A stretch of 64,000 nucleotides of DNA from Desulfosporosinus sp049943955 (GCF_049943955.1 NZ_JBNFTW010000001.1:186001-250000); one strand, 5' to 3'. Shown: positions 44,275-53,393, counted from the first letter of the stretch. Made by a program: numbers and translations. Notes: generated by a model not told the origin, from the letters alone.

Positions 44275-45603
44275 ATGATGAATGCAAGATCGTATCAGGG
44301 TAATCCTCAAAAAAATAGTCCAGCCTTGGGAGCGACCTTAGCTTTTCTCGGAGTGAATGGACTTCTGGCTTTGCTCCATGGGTCGCAGGGGTGTTCTTCC
44401 TTTATTCGCCTGCAGCTGTCCCGCCATTTTCGAGAACCGATTCCCTTGAATTCCACCGCTCTTTTAGAAGATTCGGCGATCTTTGGCGGTTGGGAATATC
44501 TCAAAAAAGGGATTGCCGTGGCAGCCGATAAGTACAAACCGCAAATTATAGGGGTCATGAGTACCGGTCTGACGGAAACCTTTGGCGATGATATGGTGAG
44601 TGCCCTGTCCAGCCTTCGCTCGGAACGGACGGACTTACTGGATCTGCCGGTTGTTTTAGCCAGTACTCCGGATTATATCGGCTCTATGCAAGAAGGCTAT
44701 CAGCGGACGGTGGAGTCGCTCTTGACCACCTTGGCCGTTAATTCCGAAATTGATGAGGAAGTTTCCGGCAGCCTCGAGGATGAAGGAGATGGTAAGGCCA
44801 GAGCTCAAGCTGAATCCCTCCCTGCCGTTGTCTTACTGCCTGGATGTCATTTAACGCCGGGGGATGTGGATGAACTTAAAGAGATTGTCAGTTTGTTCGG
44901 TTTTCAAGCGATTACTATTCCTGACTTGTCGATCTCCCTAGACGGGCATGCGGAGTTGGAAGCAGCTCCTCTGGTACAGGGCGGGACATTGCTGCAAGAT
45001 TTCCGGCGTTTGGCCAAGTGCAGTGCTTGTTTTTCCTTTGGCTTAAGTATGGAAAAAGCCGGAGAATTTTTAAAACGCACTTACGGGATTCCCCACACCA
45101 ACTTTCCTTCCCTGACCGGCTTGGCGGCAACGGACTCCTTTATTTTGACCCTGGCTCGGCTAACGGGTAAATCGATCCCTGAAAAACTTCTGCGTCAAAG
45201 AGCCCGGTTGTTGGATACGCTGGTTGATTTTCATGATCAATTGGGGAAGCTCAGAGTTGCAGTTGCTTTAGAAATGGACCTTTTGTATAGCTTGGCGTCC
45301 TGCCTGGCTGAGGTGGGTGCGGAAATTACCTTGGCCTTAGCGGCCTCCCCAGCGGGAATTCACAGGCTCTCACTGCCTGTTCCCATTGAAGTGGGAGATT
45401 TAGAGGCTCTTGAAGAGGGAGCACGGACCAGCACTTTGATTATCGCCAATTCTAATGGCCGTCAAGCAGCAGATAAGCTGAAGAAGCCCCATTTAAGAGC
45501 GGGATTGCCGGTGTTTGATCGGGTTGGTTATCCGCAAAAACGCTGGATCGGTTATGAAGGAACTCAACAGTTTCTCTTTGATACGTTAAACTCACATAAT
45601 TAG
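44275..45603 (+). CDS. nifN: FeMo-co scaffold protein NifN, 442 aa
   Basis: NifK-like partner of NifE. It has the early NPQKNSPALGATLAFLGVNG and HGSQGCSSFIRLQLSRHFREP stretches and MSTGLTETFGDD, in which the third P-cluster Cys of NifK is replaced (TG in place of SC), as usual for NifN. A linker of Glu, Asp and Ser at about 165-185 is less conserved. The gene is followed by a hairpin and nifX. Confidence 0.95.
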   Translation: MMNARSYQGNPQKNSPALGATLAFLGVNGLLALLHGSQGCSSFIRLQLSRHFREPIPLNSTALLEDSAIFGGWEYLKKGIAVAADKYKPQIIGVMSTGLTETFGDDMVSALSSLRSERTDLLDLPVVLASTPDYIGSMQEGYQRTVESLLTTLAVNSEIDEEVSGSLEDEGDGKARAQAESLPAVVLLPGCHLTPGDVDELKEIVSLFGFQAITIPDLSISLDGHAELEAAPLVQGGTLLQDFRRLAKCSACFSFGLSMEKAGEFLKRTYGIPHTNFPSLTGLAATDSFILTLARLTGKSIPEKLLRQRARLLDTLVDFHDQLGKLRVAVALEMDLLYSLASCLAEVGAEITLALAASPAGIHRLSLPVPIEVGDLEALEEGARTSTLIIANSNGRQAADKLKKPHLRAGLPVFDRVGYPQKRWIGYEGTQQFLFDTLNSHN

Positions 45604-45626
45604 CTGGAAGCAGAGACGGGGGACCC

Positions 45627-45649
45627 ACTCCCGCTTAAGAAGTGGGAGT
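45627..45649. repeat. hairpin between nifN and nifX
   Basis: ACTCCCGCTT pairs with AAGTGGGAGT. It resembles the palindrome at 14884-14909. It may be an inserted repeat that also tunes the level of the downstream nifX-fdx-nifB-nifV mRNA. Confidence 0.55.
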
Positions 45650-45689
45650 CTTACAATTGGATAAATTAATTATGCGAGGAGGTTTCGGA

Positions 45690-46073
45690 ATGTTAATAGC
45701 CTTTGCCAGCAGCAACGGAGAATCCATAGATTCGCATTTTGCATCTTCACCAGCCTTTGAAGTCTATGAGTTCGGAGGCAAAAGCCGTGGCTTTGTCCAT
45801 TCTGCGCAAGTTCATACGGAAAAGGCCGCCGGCGGCGAAGAAGCGGAGGATAAAGTTGATGTTCGGATCAAGCAATTAAAAGAATGCGCCATTATCTATT
45901 GCACTCAGATCGGCGGACCGGCGGCAGCCCGCCTCGTTCAGAGTGGTATTCATCCCTTGAAGGTGCCGGAAGGGACAAAAATTTACGACGAGTTGGGTAA
46001 ACTGGTGCAATTGTTTAATTCCGGCAAACTGCCGCCTTGGTTAAGAAAGAAACTGGCTCAAGAAAAGAGGTGA
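45690..46073 (+). CDS. nifX: NifX, FeMo-co precursor carrier, 127 aa
   Basis: A single NifX/NifB-C domain protein that binds NifB-co or a later precursor and hands it to NifEN. Begins MLIAFASSNGESIDSHFASS, then YEFGG and CAIIYCTQIGGPAAARLVQSG, ending WLRKKLAQEKR. The ATG at 45690 follows GAGGAGG; the in-frame start 16 codons upstream lies within a hairpin region. Seven bases separate it from the ferredoxin gene. Confidence 0.93.
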   Translation: MLIAFASSNGESIDSHFASSPAFEVYEFGGKSRGFVHSAQVHTEKAAGGEEAEDKVDVRIKQLKECAIIYCTQIGGPAAARLVQSGIHPLKVPEGTKIYDELGKLVQLFNSGKLPPWLRKKLAQEKR

Positions 46074-46080
46074 ACGAACA

Positions 46081-46341
46081 ATGATTGACTGCAAGACATT
46101 TGGGGGATTTTCCTGGACCCCTTTATATGTGGAAACCATCGATAAGGACAAATGCTTTGGCTGTGGGAGATGTGTTAAATTGTGTGTGCAAAAGTGTTTG
46201 GGACTGGAAAGCTTCGAGGATGAGGAGGGGACAGAACGCCATGTTGCTGTCATTGTCGGTAAGGATCAGTGCATTGGCTGTCAGTCCTGCGGCAGCGTTT
46301 GTGTCCGGAAGGCTCACAGCTTTAAAGCAAAATCTGCCTGA
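46081..46341 (+). CDS. 2[4Fe-4S] ferredoxin of the nif operon, 86 aa
   Basis: Two cluster motifs, CFGCGRCVKLC and CIGCQSCGSVC, each with its remote Cys (CLGL and the tail of the first domain), in an 86-residue protein beginning MIDCKTFGGF. The insert between the motifs (about 20 residues) and the place between nifX and nifB match nif-associated ferredoxins (FdxB/ferredoxin III type) that supply electrons for nitrogenase or cofactor assembly. The ATG has AGAGGTGAACG upstream. Confidence 0.93.
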   Translation: MIDCKTFGGFSWTPLYVETIDKDKCFGCGRCVKLCVQKCLGLESFEDEEGTERHVAVIVGKDQCIGCQSCGSVCVRKAHSFKAKSA

Positions 46342-46470
46342 GTGAACTCGCTTACGTTAAAGCTGAACATCGGGTCTTCAGATACAAGAGAATTCATTTT
46401 CATCTCCAACTGTTTTGAGCTTCAGAGAAACTCATGAAGCGTGGAGATAACCATGATAGGAGGGATTAAG

Positions 46471-47307
46471 ATGCAACTAGAATGTCTGCAAAGAAATCAA
46501 ACCAGTCCTCGCTTAGATTTAGGGCACCCCTGTTTTGCCACTCACGGACATGGCAAAACAGGACGTATTCATCTTGCTGTGGCTCCGGGGTGTAATATCT
46601 CCTGCAATTATTGCGTCCGTAAATTCGATTGTGCTAATGAATCCCGACCGGGAGTAACCAGTAAGGTGCAAACACCGGAGGAAGCTTTGGAAACTGTCCG
46701 CAAGGCGAAGGGTTCGGAGATGGGACCGAAGTACAGGGTTGTGGGAATTGCCGGTCCCGGCGAACCTTTAGCCAACAGTGCAACCTTTGCGACTTTCCGA
46801 GGGGTAAAACGGGAATTTCCGGACATGATTCTTTGTTTAAGTACTAATGGACTGCTCTTGCCGGAAAAAATTGAAGAGTTAACAGAGATTGGAGTATCCC
46901 ATATCACGATTACGATTAATACCCTTGATGAGGACGTGGGAGCTAAGATTTACAGTTATGTACGCTGGAAAGGGAAAACTCTCATTGGGCCCAGGGGAGC
47001 AAGGGTTCTGCTGGAAAATCAGCTTTCAGGTCTGCAAATGGCAGCTCAGGCCGGTATGACGGTAAAGATCAACACAGTGATTATCCCGGGGATTAATGAC
47101 AAGCTTCTCTACAGCTTAGCTCAAGAAATTAAAAAGCGAGGTGCCCACATTCATAATATCGTTCCTTTGATTCCTCAGGCCAAACTGTCTCATATCAAAG
47201 CTCCCTCCAAAGAAATGATCGCCGGCTGCCGGAGCAGTATGGGTGGAATCCTTCCGCAAATGCAGCATTGTCAGCAATGTCGTGCGGACGCCATTGGTAT
47301 ACTTTAA
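46471..47307 (+). CDS. nifB: radical SAM FeMo-co synthase NifB, 278 aa
   Basis: Joins two [4Fe-4S] units with carbide from SAM to make the 8Fe core of FeMo-co. Radical SAM motif CNISCNYCVRKFDC, then GIAGPGEPLAN and the late CQQCRADAIG. It lacks the C-terminal NifX domain, as in Clostridia and archaea, so NifX is separate here. The ATG at 46471 follows TAGGAGGG; earlier in-frame ATGs lack one. 21 bases before nifV. Confidence 0.96.
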   Translation: MQLECLQRNQTSPRLDLGHPCFATHGHGKTGRIHLAVAPGCNISCNYCVRKFDCANESRPGVTSKVQTPEEALETVRKAKGSEMGPKYRVVGIAGPGEPLANSATFATFRGVKREFPDMILCLSTNGLLLPEKIEELTEIGVSHITITINTLDEDVGAKIYSYVRWKGKTLIGPRGARVLLENQLSGLQMAAQAGMTVKINTVIIPGINDKLLYSLAQEIKKRGAHIHNIVPLIPQAKLSHIKAPSKEMIAGCRSSMGGILPQMQHCQQCRADAIGIL

Positions 47308-47328
47308 GAACGAAAAGGGGTGTTAGCT

Positions 47329-48444
47329 ATGGAAAGGATTATGTTATGTGATACGACTTTAAGGGATGGTGAGCAAGCACCTGGTGTCGCTTTAGGGTTC
47401 CGGGAGAAGGAAATGATTGCCCGGGCTTTGGCAGACGCCGGTATTGACGAACTGGAAGTAGGAGTTCCGGCGGTTGGAGACTCGGAAATTAAGACAATTT
47501 CCCAGCTGGCAGCTTTGCATTTACCGGTTCGTCTCATAACCTGGAACCGAGCTGTGCTGACAGACCTTCAGGCAAGTTATCGTACGGGGGTTGAAGGAGT
47601 CGCCATCTCTATTCCCGCTTCAGAACAGCAGATCTGCAACAAATTGAGAAAAGACCGGGCTTGGGTTCTCGAACAAATGGGGCAATGTATTTTAAATGCC
47701 AAAAAAGAAGTCGACTATATTGTCCTAGGTTTGGAAGATGCCAGTCGAGCAGATTTTATTTTTCTGGCGGAAATTTTGGCCGAAGCAGAAAGACTGGGTG
47801 TTAATCGCGTGCGTTTTGCCGATACCATAGGTGTTTTAGAGCCCATAAAAGTATTTTTCACCCTCCAGGATCTGGTCAGGATGTCCGGCATTCCTTTGGA
47901 ATTTCATGCGCATAACGACCTGGGCATGGCTACGGCGAACTCTCTTGCAGCTGTTCAGGCAGGATTTAAGGCTTTGAGTGTAACGGTAGGGGGATTGGGC
48001 GAGCGGGCAGGAAATGCACCTTTGGAAGAGGTGGCAGTTGCTCTGAGGTACACCCTGTCTGAGGAGACAGGCATTGATTTGAAGTGCTTAAATACGATTG
48101 GTTCCCTGGTAAGTTTGGCAACGGGCCGGCAAATTCCCAGAGGGAAACCGATCATCGGGCGCGACGTCTTTACTCATACCTCGTCAATTCATATCGACGG
48201 TCTTAAAAAGGATTTCCACAACTATCAAACCTTTCCACCCGAAACGGTAGGCAGACAACACACGACGTCCTTCGGCAAATACTCTGGCCGCAAGAGCATC
48301 CTGCGTTTGTTGAAGACTAAAGGGATAGAACTTGATCAGGAAACCATTGATAAGCTTCTGGCCAAAATTTTGCGGCGGGCCTGCGAAATTAAGAGGGTCT
48401 TGAGGGAAGATGATATTATGGAAATTGTCGTGAGCTCATGTTAG
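47329..48444 (+). CDS. nifV: homocitrate synthase NifV, 371 aa
   Basis: DRE-TIM aldolase that condenses acetyl-CoA with 2-oxoglutarate to give homocitrate, the organic ligand of FeMo-co. CDTTLRDGEQAPGVAL is the family signature, with HAHNDLGMATANSLAA (metal) and the C-terminal FGKYSGRKSILRLL. Single-chain, not the split alpha/omega form seen in some clostridia. The ATG at 47329 follows AAAGGGGTG. A terminator follows, so nifV ends the operon. Confidence 0.94.
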   Translation: MERIMLCDTTLRDGEQAPGVALGFREKEMIARALADAGIDELEVGVPAVGDSEIKTISQLAALHLPVRLITWNRAVLTDLQASYRTGVEGVAISIPASEQQICNKLRKDRAWVLEQMGQCILNAKKEVDYIVLGLEDASRADFIFLAEILAEAERLGVNRVRFADTIGVLEPIKVFFTLQDLVRMSGIPLEFHAHNDLGMATANSLAAVQAGFKALSVTVGGLGERAGNAPLEEVAVALRYTLSEETGIDLKCLNTIGSLVSLATGRQIPRGKPIIGRDVFTHTSSIHIDGLKKDFHNYQTFPPETVGRQHTTSFGKYSGRKSILRLLKTKGIELDQETIDKLLAKILRRACEIKRVLREDDIMEIVVSSC

Positions 48445-48459
48445 ATGGGAAATCAAAGA

Positions 48460-48501
48460 CTAAGGCCTTCTTTGCTGCAGCTAGCTCAAAGAAGGCCTTT
48501 A
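48460..48501 (+). terminator. terminator after nifV
   Basis: AAGGCCTTCTTTG (48462-48474) and CAAAGAAGGCCTT (48487-48499) form a perfect 13-bp stem. Only a short T tract follows. It closes the nif operon. Confidence 0.8.
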
Positions 48502-48570
48502 GTATATGTAGGTAAGATTATGACAGATCGGAAGCAGTAAGATTTAAGGCAGAACGGAAGTGGTAAGGAT

Positions 48571-49044
48571 ATGACGGATCAGAGTCCTCGCTATAGGATA
48601 AGAAGGGCAAATCAAGGGGATATCGGAGGAATGACCAATCTCCTCAAACTCTTATTTTCCCTGGAAAGCGATTTTTCCTTTGCTGAGTTGACTCAGCAGC
48701 GGGGATTGCAAATGATGCTCGCTGATACTAGGATGCGTTGCCTCATGGTGGCAGAATCGCAGCAGCAAATCATAGGAATGTGCACGGCCCAGATGTTGGT
48801 TTCGACGGCCGAGGGCGGAAGCGTGGCCTTGATTGAAGATGTAGTTATTGAGGAAGCCTGGAGAGGGCAGGGCTTGGGAAAAGAATTGTTGTCGTCGATA
48901 GAAGCTTGGGCCCTGGAGAGAGGCGCTGCCCGATTACAGCTCTTAGCGGACCGCAATAACACCCCGGCTTTGGCTTTTTATCAGGCACTGAATTGGAAAA
49001 CTACAGAGATGATATGTCTGCGGAAAGGTGGGAAATTATCTTAA
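48571..49044 (+). CDS. GNAT family N-acetyltransferase, 157 aa
   Basis: One GNAT domain: IRRANQGDIGGM, the acetyl-CoA loop VVIEEAWRGQGLGKELL (motif A, RGQGLG) and LLADRNNTPALAFYQALNWK (motif B). Substrate unknown; RimI-like. It lies after the nif terminator and its 3' end overlaps the convergent sigma-54 activator by nine bases. It could be nif-linked only by position. Confidence 0.9.
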   Translation: MTDQSPRYRIRRANQGDIGGMTNLLKLLFSLESDFSFAELTQQRGLQMMLADTRMRCLMVAESQQQIIGMCTAQMLVSTAEGGSVALIEDVVIEEAWRGQGLGKELLSSIEAWALERGAARLQLLADRNNTPALAFYQALNWKTTEMICLRKGGKLS

Positions 49045-51084
49045 GGTAATCTCTAATTTTTTTAGTTTTTTGTAAAGGGAATTACGGGAAATCCCCATCT
49101 CTTTGGCTGTATGGCTAATATTGCCTTGACATGTTAACAGTTTGTTGATTATTTCCTGCCGCTCATTCCTGGCCAAGAGCTTTTTAATGGAGAGTTTATC
49201 CTGGTCATTGGTTAATGTATTCACCTTATTTAACGCATTTAACCTCTTGGCGGAATCTGAGAAACGTTCCCTTTCCGGTTGTGAAACAGATGGATCGGGC
49301 AAGAGAATTTCATCCGGAAGGTGTTCCGGGCGTATACCTTGTCCTTGAGCTAAATTCACCATTCTCTCGATAACATTTTGCAATTCGCGAACATTTCCCG
49401 GCCAATGATATTGACTTAAATAGGTGACAACCCGCGAATCAACAGGCAGGAGATTTACGCCCAGCTTGGTGCATAGTTCTTTATAAAATGCTCTGAATAA
49501 TAAAGGGATGTCTTCCCTCCGTTCCCGCAAAGGAGGAAGGGAGATATTGAGGACATTAAGGCGAAAGAAAAGATCCTGCCGGAAATTTCCTTTTCTGACT
49601 TCTTCGCGGAGATTCTTATTTGTAGCACAGATGATGCGGACATCCACCAGCACCGATTGATAACCTCCGATTCTCATGACACGCTTATCTTGCAGGACCC
49701 TGAGGAGGGCGACTTGTTGTTCCAGGGGCATATCGCCGATTTCATCCAAAAAGAGGGTTCCCCCTGCGGCCAGCTCGAATTTGCCAGGCCTGCCGCCGGA
49801 CTTGGCTCCGGTAAAAGCACCGCCTTCATAACCAAAAAGCTCGCTGCCAATCAATTCCCTCGGGATGGCACCGCAGTTGATGGGCACGAAGGGTCCGTTC
49901 CTGCGGCTGCTGGAATTATGGATCGCCTGAGCGAATACCTCTTTGCCTGTGCCGCTTTCTCCTTGGATCAGGACATGGCTTTTGCTTGTGGCGGCAATTT
50001 TGGCTAATTCGATGCCCTTTTGGAGCTCTTTGTTCACGCCAATGATGGCTGAAAATTCATAGGCTGCCGGTGCTCCGCTGCCCCGATTTGCGCAATGTTT
50101 GTTTCGGGGAATTGGGTTGATAAATAAAACGCCTCCCGAGAGGTCTCCCTTGTCATCTCTAACCGGTTTTCCGGAAGAAAGACAATTGGTGCTGCCCTTG
50201 GGAGTATAGGTTGTAATTTCGGAACTCTTAAAGGATTTTCCCTCTGCCAGCATCTCTTGTATAAGCGCTGACTTGCCGAGGTACTTCGTGATGGGGTTTC
50301 CTTTGATTTCTGCTTCGGGTTGGTGAAGGATGGTTTCGGCTATCGGATTTATTTGTTCGATCAGTCCTCCCTTATTGAGAACGATGATTCCTTCGGAAAC
50401 AGTTAGAATTACATTCTTCAAGCGATTATTGAGCAAACTTAAATCTCTATTTTTAAGGTGCGCCCGGATTTGAATTTTAAAGGCCTCCACAGCAGCTACG
50501 ACCATGCCCAGGGTGTGTTCATGAGTTTTCCAGTTAGGTCCGGACATTTGTAATACGCCCATGATTTTTCCCTGAGAATCCAAAATGGGAGCGGCGGAAC
50601 AAGTCCAGAAATGAACTTTTTGACAATAATGTTCTGCGCCGGAGATCTGGACAGGTTTCTGAGTTGCCAGGGCCGTGCCAATACCGTTTGTGCCGACTTC
50701 TTCTTCAACCCAGCTGGCTCCTTGGCTTAAATTGAGCTGCGTAGCAACGGTCATTGTTTCACGGTCTCCAATTACTTCCATGATATAGCCATGTTCATCG
50801 GAGAGCATGACTATAAAACCTGATCCGGCGACGAACCGGTAAAGGTTGGTCATAAAGAGTCTGGCAATTTGCAGCAGGCTTCTTTTTTTGGCCCGTAAAT
50901 CTTCCAACTGCCTCTGGTCTAAAAGCAGGTGACTGACGCCGTTGTGATAAGGATTAACACTGGCCTCGGAACAGCGCTGCCATGAGGCAGCTACCTCCGC
51001 GCGCACAATACCGTCATCGATGGCGGCACCCGAGACAAATCTATTCCATGCCTGGGTAATTTCCGGAGCGATATCTTTGGTCAT
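49036..51084 (-). CDS. sigma-54 dependent activator (AcoR-like), 682 aa
   Basis: Enhancer-binding protein. N-terminal region typical of AcoR-type regulators (VRAEVAASWQRCSEASVNPY), GAF domain (about 75-215), PAS-like domain (about 220-320), AAA+ domain (about 345-580) with GESGTGKEVFAQAIH, the sigma-54 contact loop GAFTGA, LFLDEIGDM and the RELQNVIERMV sensor, and a Fis-type helix-turn-helix at the end (GNISHTAKEMGISRNSLYKKL). It is divergent from an aldehyde dehydrogenase with a sigma-54 promoter, so that gene is the probable target; the signal sensed is unknown. Confidence 0.95.
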   Translation of the reverse strand: MTKDIAPEITQAWNRFVSGAAIDDGIVRAEVAASWQRCSEASVNPYHNGVSHLLLDQRQLEDLRAKKRSLLQIARLFMTNLYRFVAGSGFIVMLSDEHGYIMEVIGDRETMTVATQLNLSQGASWVEEEVGTNGIGTALATQKPVQISGAEHYCQKVHFWTCSAAPILDSQGKIMGVLQMSGPNWKTHEHTLGMVVAAVEAFKIQIRAHLKNRDLSLLNNRLKNVILTVSEGIIVLNKGGLIEQINPIAETILHQPEAEIKGNPITKYLGKSALIQEMLAEGKSFKSSEITTYTPKGSTNCLSSGKPVRDDKGDLSGGVLFINPIPRNKHCANRGSGAPAAYEFSAIIGVNKELQKGIELAKIAATSKSHVLIQGESGTGKEVFAQAIHNSSSRRNGPFVPINCGAIPRELIGSELFGYEGGAFTGAKSGGRPGKFELAAGGTLFLDEIGDMPLEQQVALLRVLQDKRVMRIGGYQSVLVDVRIICATNKNLREEVRKGNFRQDLFFRLNVLNISLPPLRERREDIPLLFRAFYKELCTKLGVNLLPVDSRVVTYLSQYHWPGNVRELQNVIERMVNLAQGQGIRPEHLPDEILLPDPSVSQPERERFSDSAKRLNALNKVNTLTNDQDKLSIKKLLARNERQEIINKLLTCQGNISHTAKEMGISRNSLYKKLKKLEITLR

Positions 51085-51271
51085 ACTTAAGCCTTCCTTC
51101 TTTGGAAAGAATAATCATTTCTAAGATCTTGTTACCATAGAATTCAGACAATCGTTCTGACTAAGTTGCTCAACACATCTCAGAGAAAATTTTCATGTAC
51201 AAGTCATGTTTTAGATTTCTGTTGCACCTCCTTTCTGAAGCCGGCCTGCAAAATCGGGGAGTGTTTACGGA

Positions 51272-51305
51272 TTGTCACCCTGTTGTTTGAACAATAGGGT
51301 GACAA
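51272..51305. promoter_or_regulatory. 34-bp near-perfect palindrome, candidate activator site
   Basis: TTGTCACCCT (51272-51281) and AGGGTGACAA (51296-51305) are exact inverted repeats; the inner TTGTT/AACAA also pair. It lies between the divergent activator and the dehydrogenase gene, about 230 bases before the -24/-12 promoter, a normal distance for an enhancer. Direct repeats of GGGTTACAAATG follow. A second dyad, ATGAGAAAGTA / TACTTTCTCAT (51393-51403, 51419-51429), lies about 105 bases before the promoter. Confidence 0.65.
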
Positions 51306-51531
51306 ATGGGTTACAAATGGGTTACAATGCTTTTTTGGGATAGCTGAGAAAGGAACAGCACTTAGTACTTTTGGTGCTTGTTTTTTTATGCTATGAGAAA
51401 GTACATCCTTCGGTTGTATACTTTCTCATGGCATAAGGGCAACTATCCTTGTCACTTTCGCCGCAGCAAACAAGTGCGAAGACAGTGTCTTCGAGCGCCA
51501 GCTGAGTTTCTTTACTTACATCGTAGTCATT

Positions 51532-51547
51532 TGGCATAGAAAATGCA
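51532..51547 (+). promoter_or_regulatory. sigma-54 (-24/-12) promoter of the aldehyde dehydrogenase gene
   Basis: TGGCATAGAAAATGCA fits TGGCAC-N5-TTGCA, with the invariant GG and GC ten bases apart. It points towards the dehydrogenase start about 150 bases downstream, and a sigma-54 activator gene is divergent. This is the clearest promoter in the window. Confidence 0.85.
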
Positions 51548-51697
51548 ATCTCAGTATTTAGAAAATTTACGAATGTCAAATAATGAGGGGGCGATTGTTA
51601 AACGTTACAGATAAAAACTAAATTGCAGATTAAAAGTTGAGATGAAGAGAGTGGATTTGTGAACTCTGAAATTTATATTAAGAGGAGTGGGATTACG

Positions 51698-53173
51698 ATG
51701 GAAAATATTGCCGATCAGGAGTACAAACTTTATATCGATGGTCAATGGGTTGAATCTCAAGATGGGAAACGCTTCAAATCTATTTGCCCTGCCAATGGTG
51801 AAGTTTTGGCCACATGTGCTGATGCCAGCAAGGACGATGTCGATAAAGCAGTTGGGGCGGCCTGGAAGGCATGGGAGACGTGGAAAGATATCAGTCCTCA
51901 GGATCGAGCCGCTATGTTATTGAAAATCGCCGATTTAATTGACCAGAACGCTGAGCGACTGGCCATGATCGAAACTCTCGATAACGGCAAACCGATCAGG
52001 GAAACCTCGGGAATCGACGTTCCTCTCTCTTCAGATCATTTTCGCTATTTTGCTTCTGCCATCCGGACAGAAGAAGGCGAGGCAGTGATGATCGACAAAA
52101 ATACCATGAGTCTTATTCTCAGAGAACCTATCGGTGTCGTCGGACAGATTATCCCCTGGAATTTCCCCTTGCTCATGGGGGCCTGGAAAATTGCTCCTGT
52201 CTTAGCCGCAGGCTGCTGTACCGTTATTAAGCCGTCAAGCAGTACTTCTTTGAGTCTCTTAGAACTGGCTAAGATTTTTGATCAGGTTCTCCCTCCCGGA
52301 GTGGTGAATGTGATCACGGGCCGAGGTTCAGGAGCCGGCAATTATATGTTGGAGAATCAGGGCTTCCGCAAACTGGCCTTTACCGGTTCCACTGAGGTTG
52401 GGTATACGATTGCTGATGCTGCGGCCAAAAAGCTAATTCCTTCCACGTTGGAATTGGGCGGAAAGTCTGCCAATATCTACTTCCCTGATTGTCCCTGGGA
52501 GAAAGCTATCGAAGGTTTGCAGATCGGCATCTTGTTTAATCAGGGTCAAGTATGCTGCGCCGGTTCCCGTGTTTTCGTCCATGAAGATATTTATGACAAG
52601 TTTGTCGCCGAAGCCATCACGGCCTTTAATAAGGTGAAGGTTGGTTTGCCTTGGGAAAAGGATACTCAATTAGGCTCCCTGATCTATGAATCCCATTTGC
52701 AGGATGTCTTAAACTATATTGAAATTGGCAAGCAGGAAGGGGCTAAAGTTGCCTGCGGCGGCTACAGAATTAAAGACAAGGGCTTGGATAAAGGGTGCTT
52801 TATGGCTCCGACGCTTCTCGTTGACGTTAACAATAAGATGCGGGTTGCTCAGGAGGAAATCTTCGGCCCTGTTGCCGTGGTGATTAAATTTAAGACTGAA
52901 GAAGAAGTGATTGCCATGGCTAATGACAGTGAGTTCGGTCTGGGCGGAGCGGTATGGACCAGAGACATTAATCGGGCCTTCCGCGTGGCCAACAGCATCC
53001 AGACCGGCCGAATGTGGATTAACAACTATAATAACCTGCCTGCCCATGCGCCCTTCGGCGGTTATAAAAAGTCCGGCATCGGCCGTGAAACTCATAAAGT
53101 GATCCTTGATCATTACACTCAGATGAAGAATATCTTTATGAGTCTGAGTGAAGACAAAGTCGGGCTTTATTAG
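51698..53173 (+). CDS. NAD(P)-dependent aldehyde dehydrogenase, 491 aa
   Basis: Oxidises an aldehyde to the acid. Catalytic and cofactor features: VVGQIIPWNFPLLMGAWK (the Asn of IPWNFP), FTGSTEVGYTIA (coenzyme loop), LELGGKSANI (general base Glu) and NQGQVCCAGSRVFV (nucleophile Cys), then EEIFGPVAVV. The ATG at 51698 follows AAGAGGAG; a GTG at 51659 is in frame but has no site. It is most like the AldA/acetaldehyde dehydrogenase II group. Sigma-54 control points to use of an alcohol, acetoin or aldehyde as substrate. Confidence 0.95.
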   Translation: MENIADQEYKLYIDGQWVESQDGKRFKSICPANGEVLATCADASKDDVDKAVGAAWKAWETWKDISPQDRAAMLLKIADLIDQNAERLAMIETLDNGKPIRETSGIDVPLSSDHFRYFASAIRTEEGEAVMIDKNTMSLILREPIGVVGQIIPWNFPLLMGAWKIAPVLAAGCCTVIKPSSSTSLSLLELAKIFDQVLPPGVVNVITGRGSGAGNYMLENQGFRKLAFTGSTEVGYTIADAAAKKLIPSTLELGGKSANIYFPDCPWEKAIEGLQIGILFNQGQVCCAGSRVFVHEDIYDKFVAEAITAFNKVKVGLPWEKDTQLGSLIYESHLQDVLNYIEIGKQEGAKVACGGYRIKDKGLDKGCFMAPTLLVDVNNKMRVAQEEIFGPVAVVIKFKTEEEVIAMANDSEFGLGGAVWTRDINRAFRVANSIQTGRMWINNYNNLPAHAPFGGYKKSGIGRETHKVILDHYTQMKNIFMSLSEDKVGLY

Positions 53174-53353
53174 ACAATGGGGAGCAGGATGACTGAACAA
53201 GGGGGGGTCCAAAAGGGTTGTCAATATTCAAAGCGCGGTCGTGTGCTAAACTATGTGGTTGGAAAAATTTAAGGGTTATACTTGCAAAGTAATGGGTTCC
53301 AAAATTAGGTGCAAAATCGAAAGCCACAGAAAAATCTCCAATAACTCTAATAA

Positions 53354-53393
53354 ATTAGGGGCTAAATGCGTAAAATTCACATTAGCCCCTAAT
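53354..53393 (+). terminator. terminator after the aldehyde dehydrogenase gene
   Basis: ATTAGGGGCTAA (53354-53365) and TTAGCCCCTAAT (53382-53393) form a perfect 12-bp stem, followed by GCTTTGTTTG. The region 53174-53353 before it holds no gene. Confidence 0.75.

Noticed and set aside
49657..50007. Open frames opposite the sigma-54 activator and other large genes
   Set aside because: Antisense shadows of well-supported genes with no ribosome sites.
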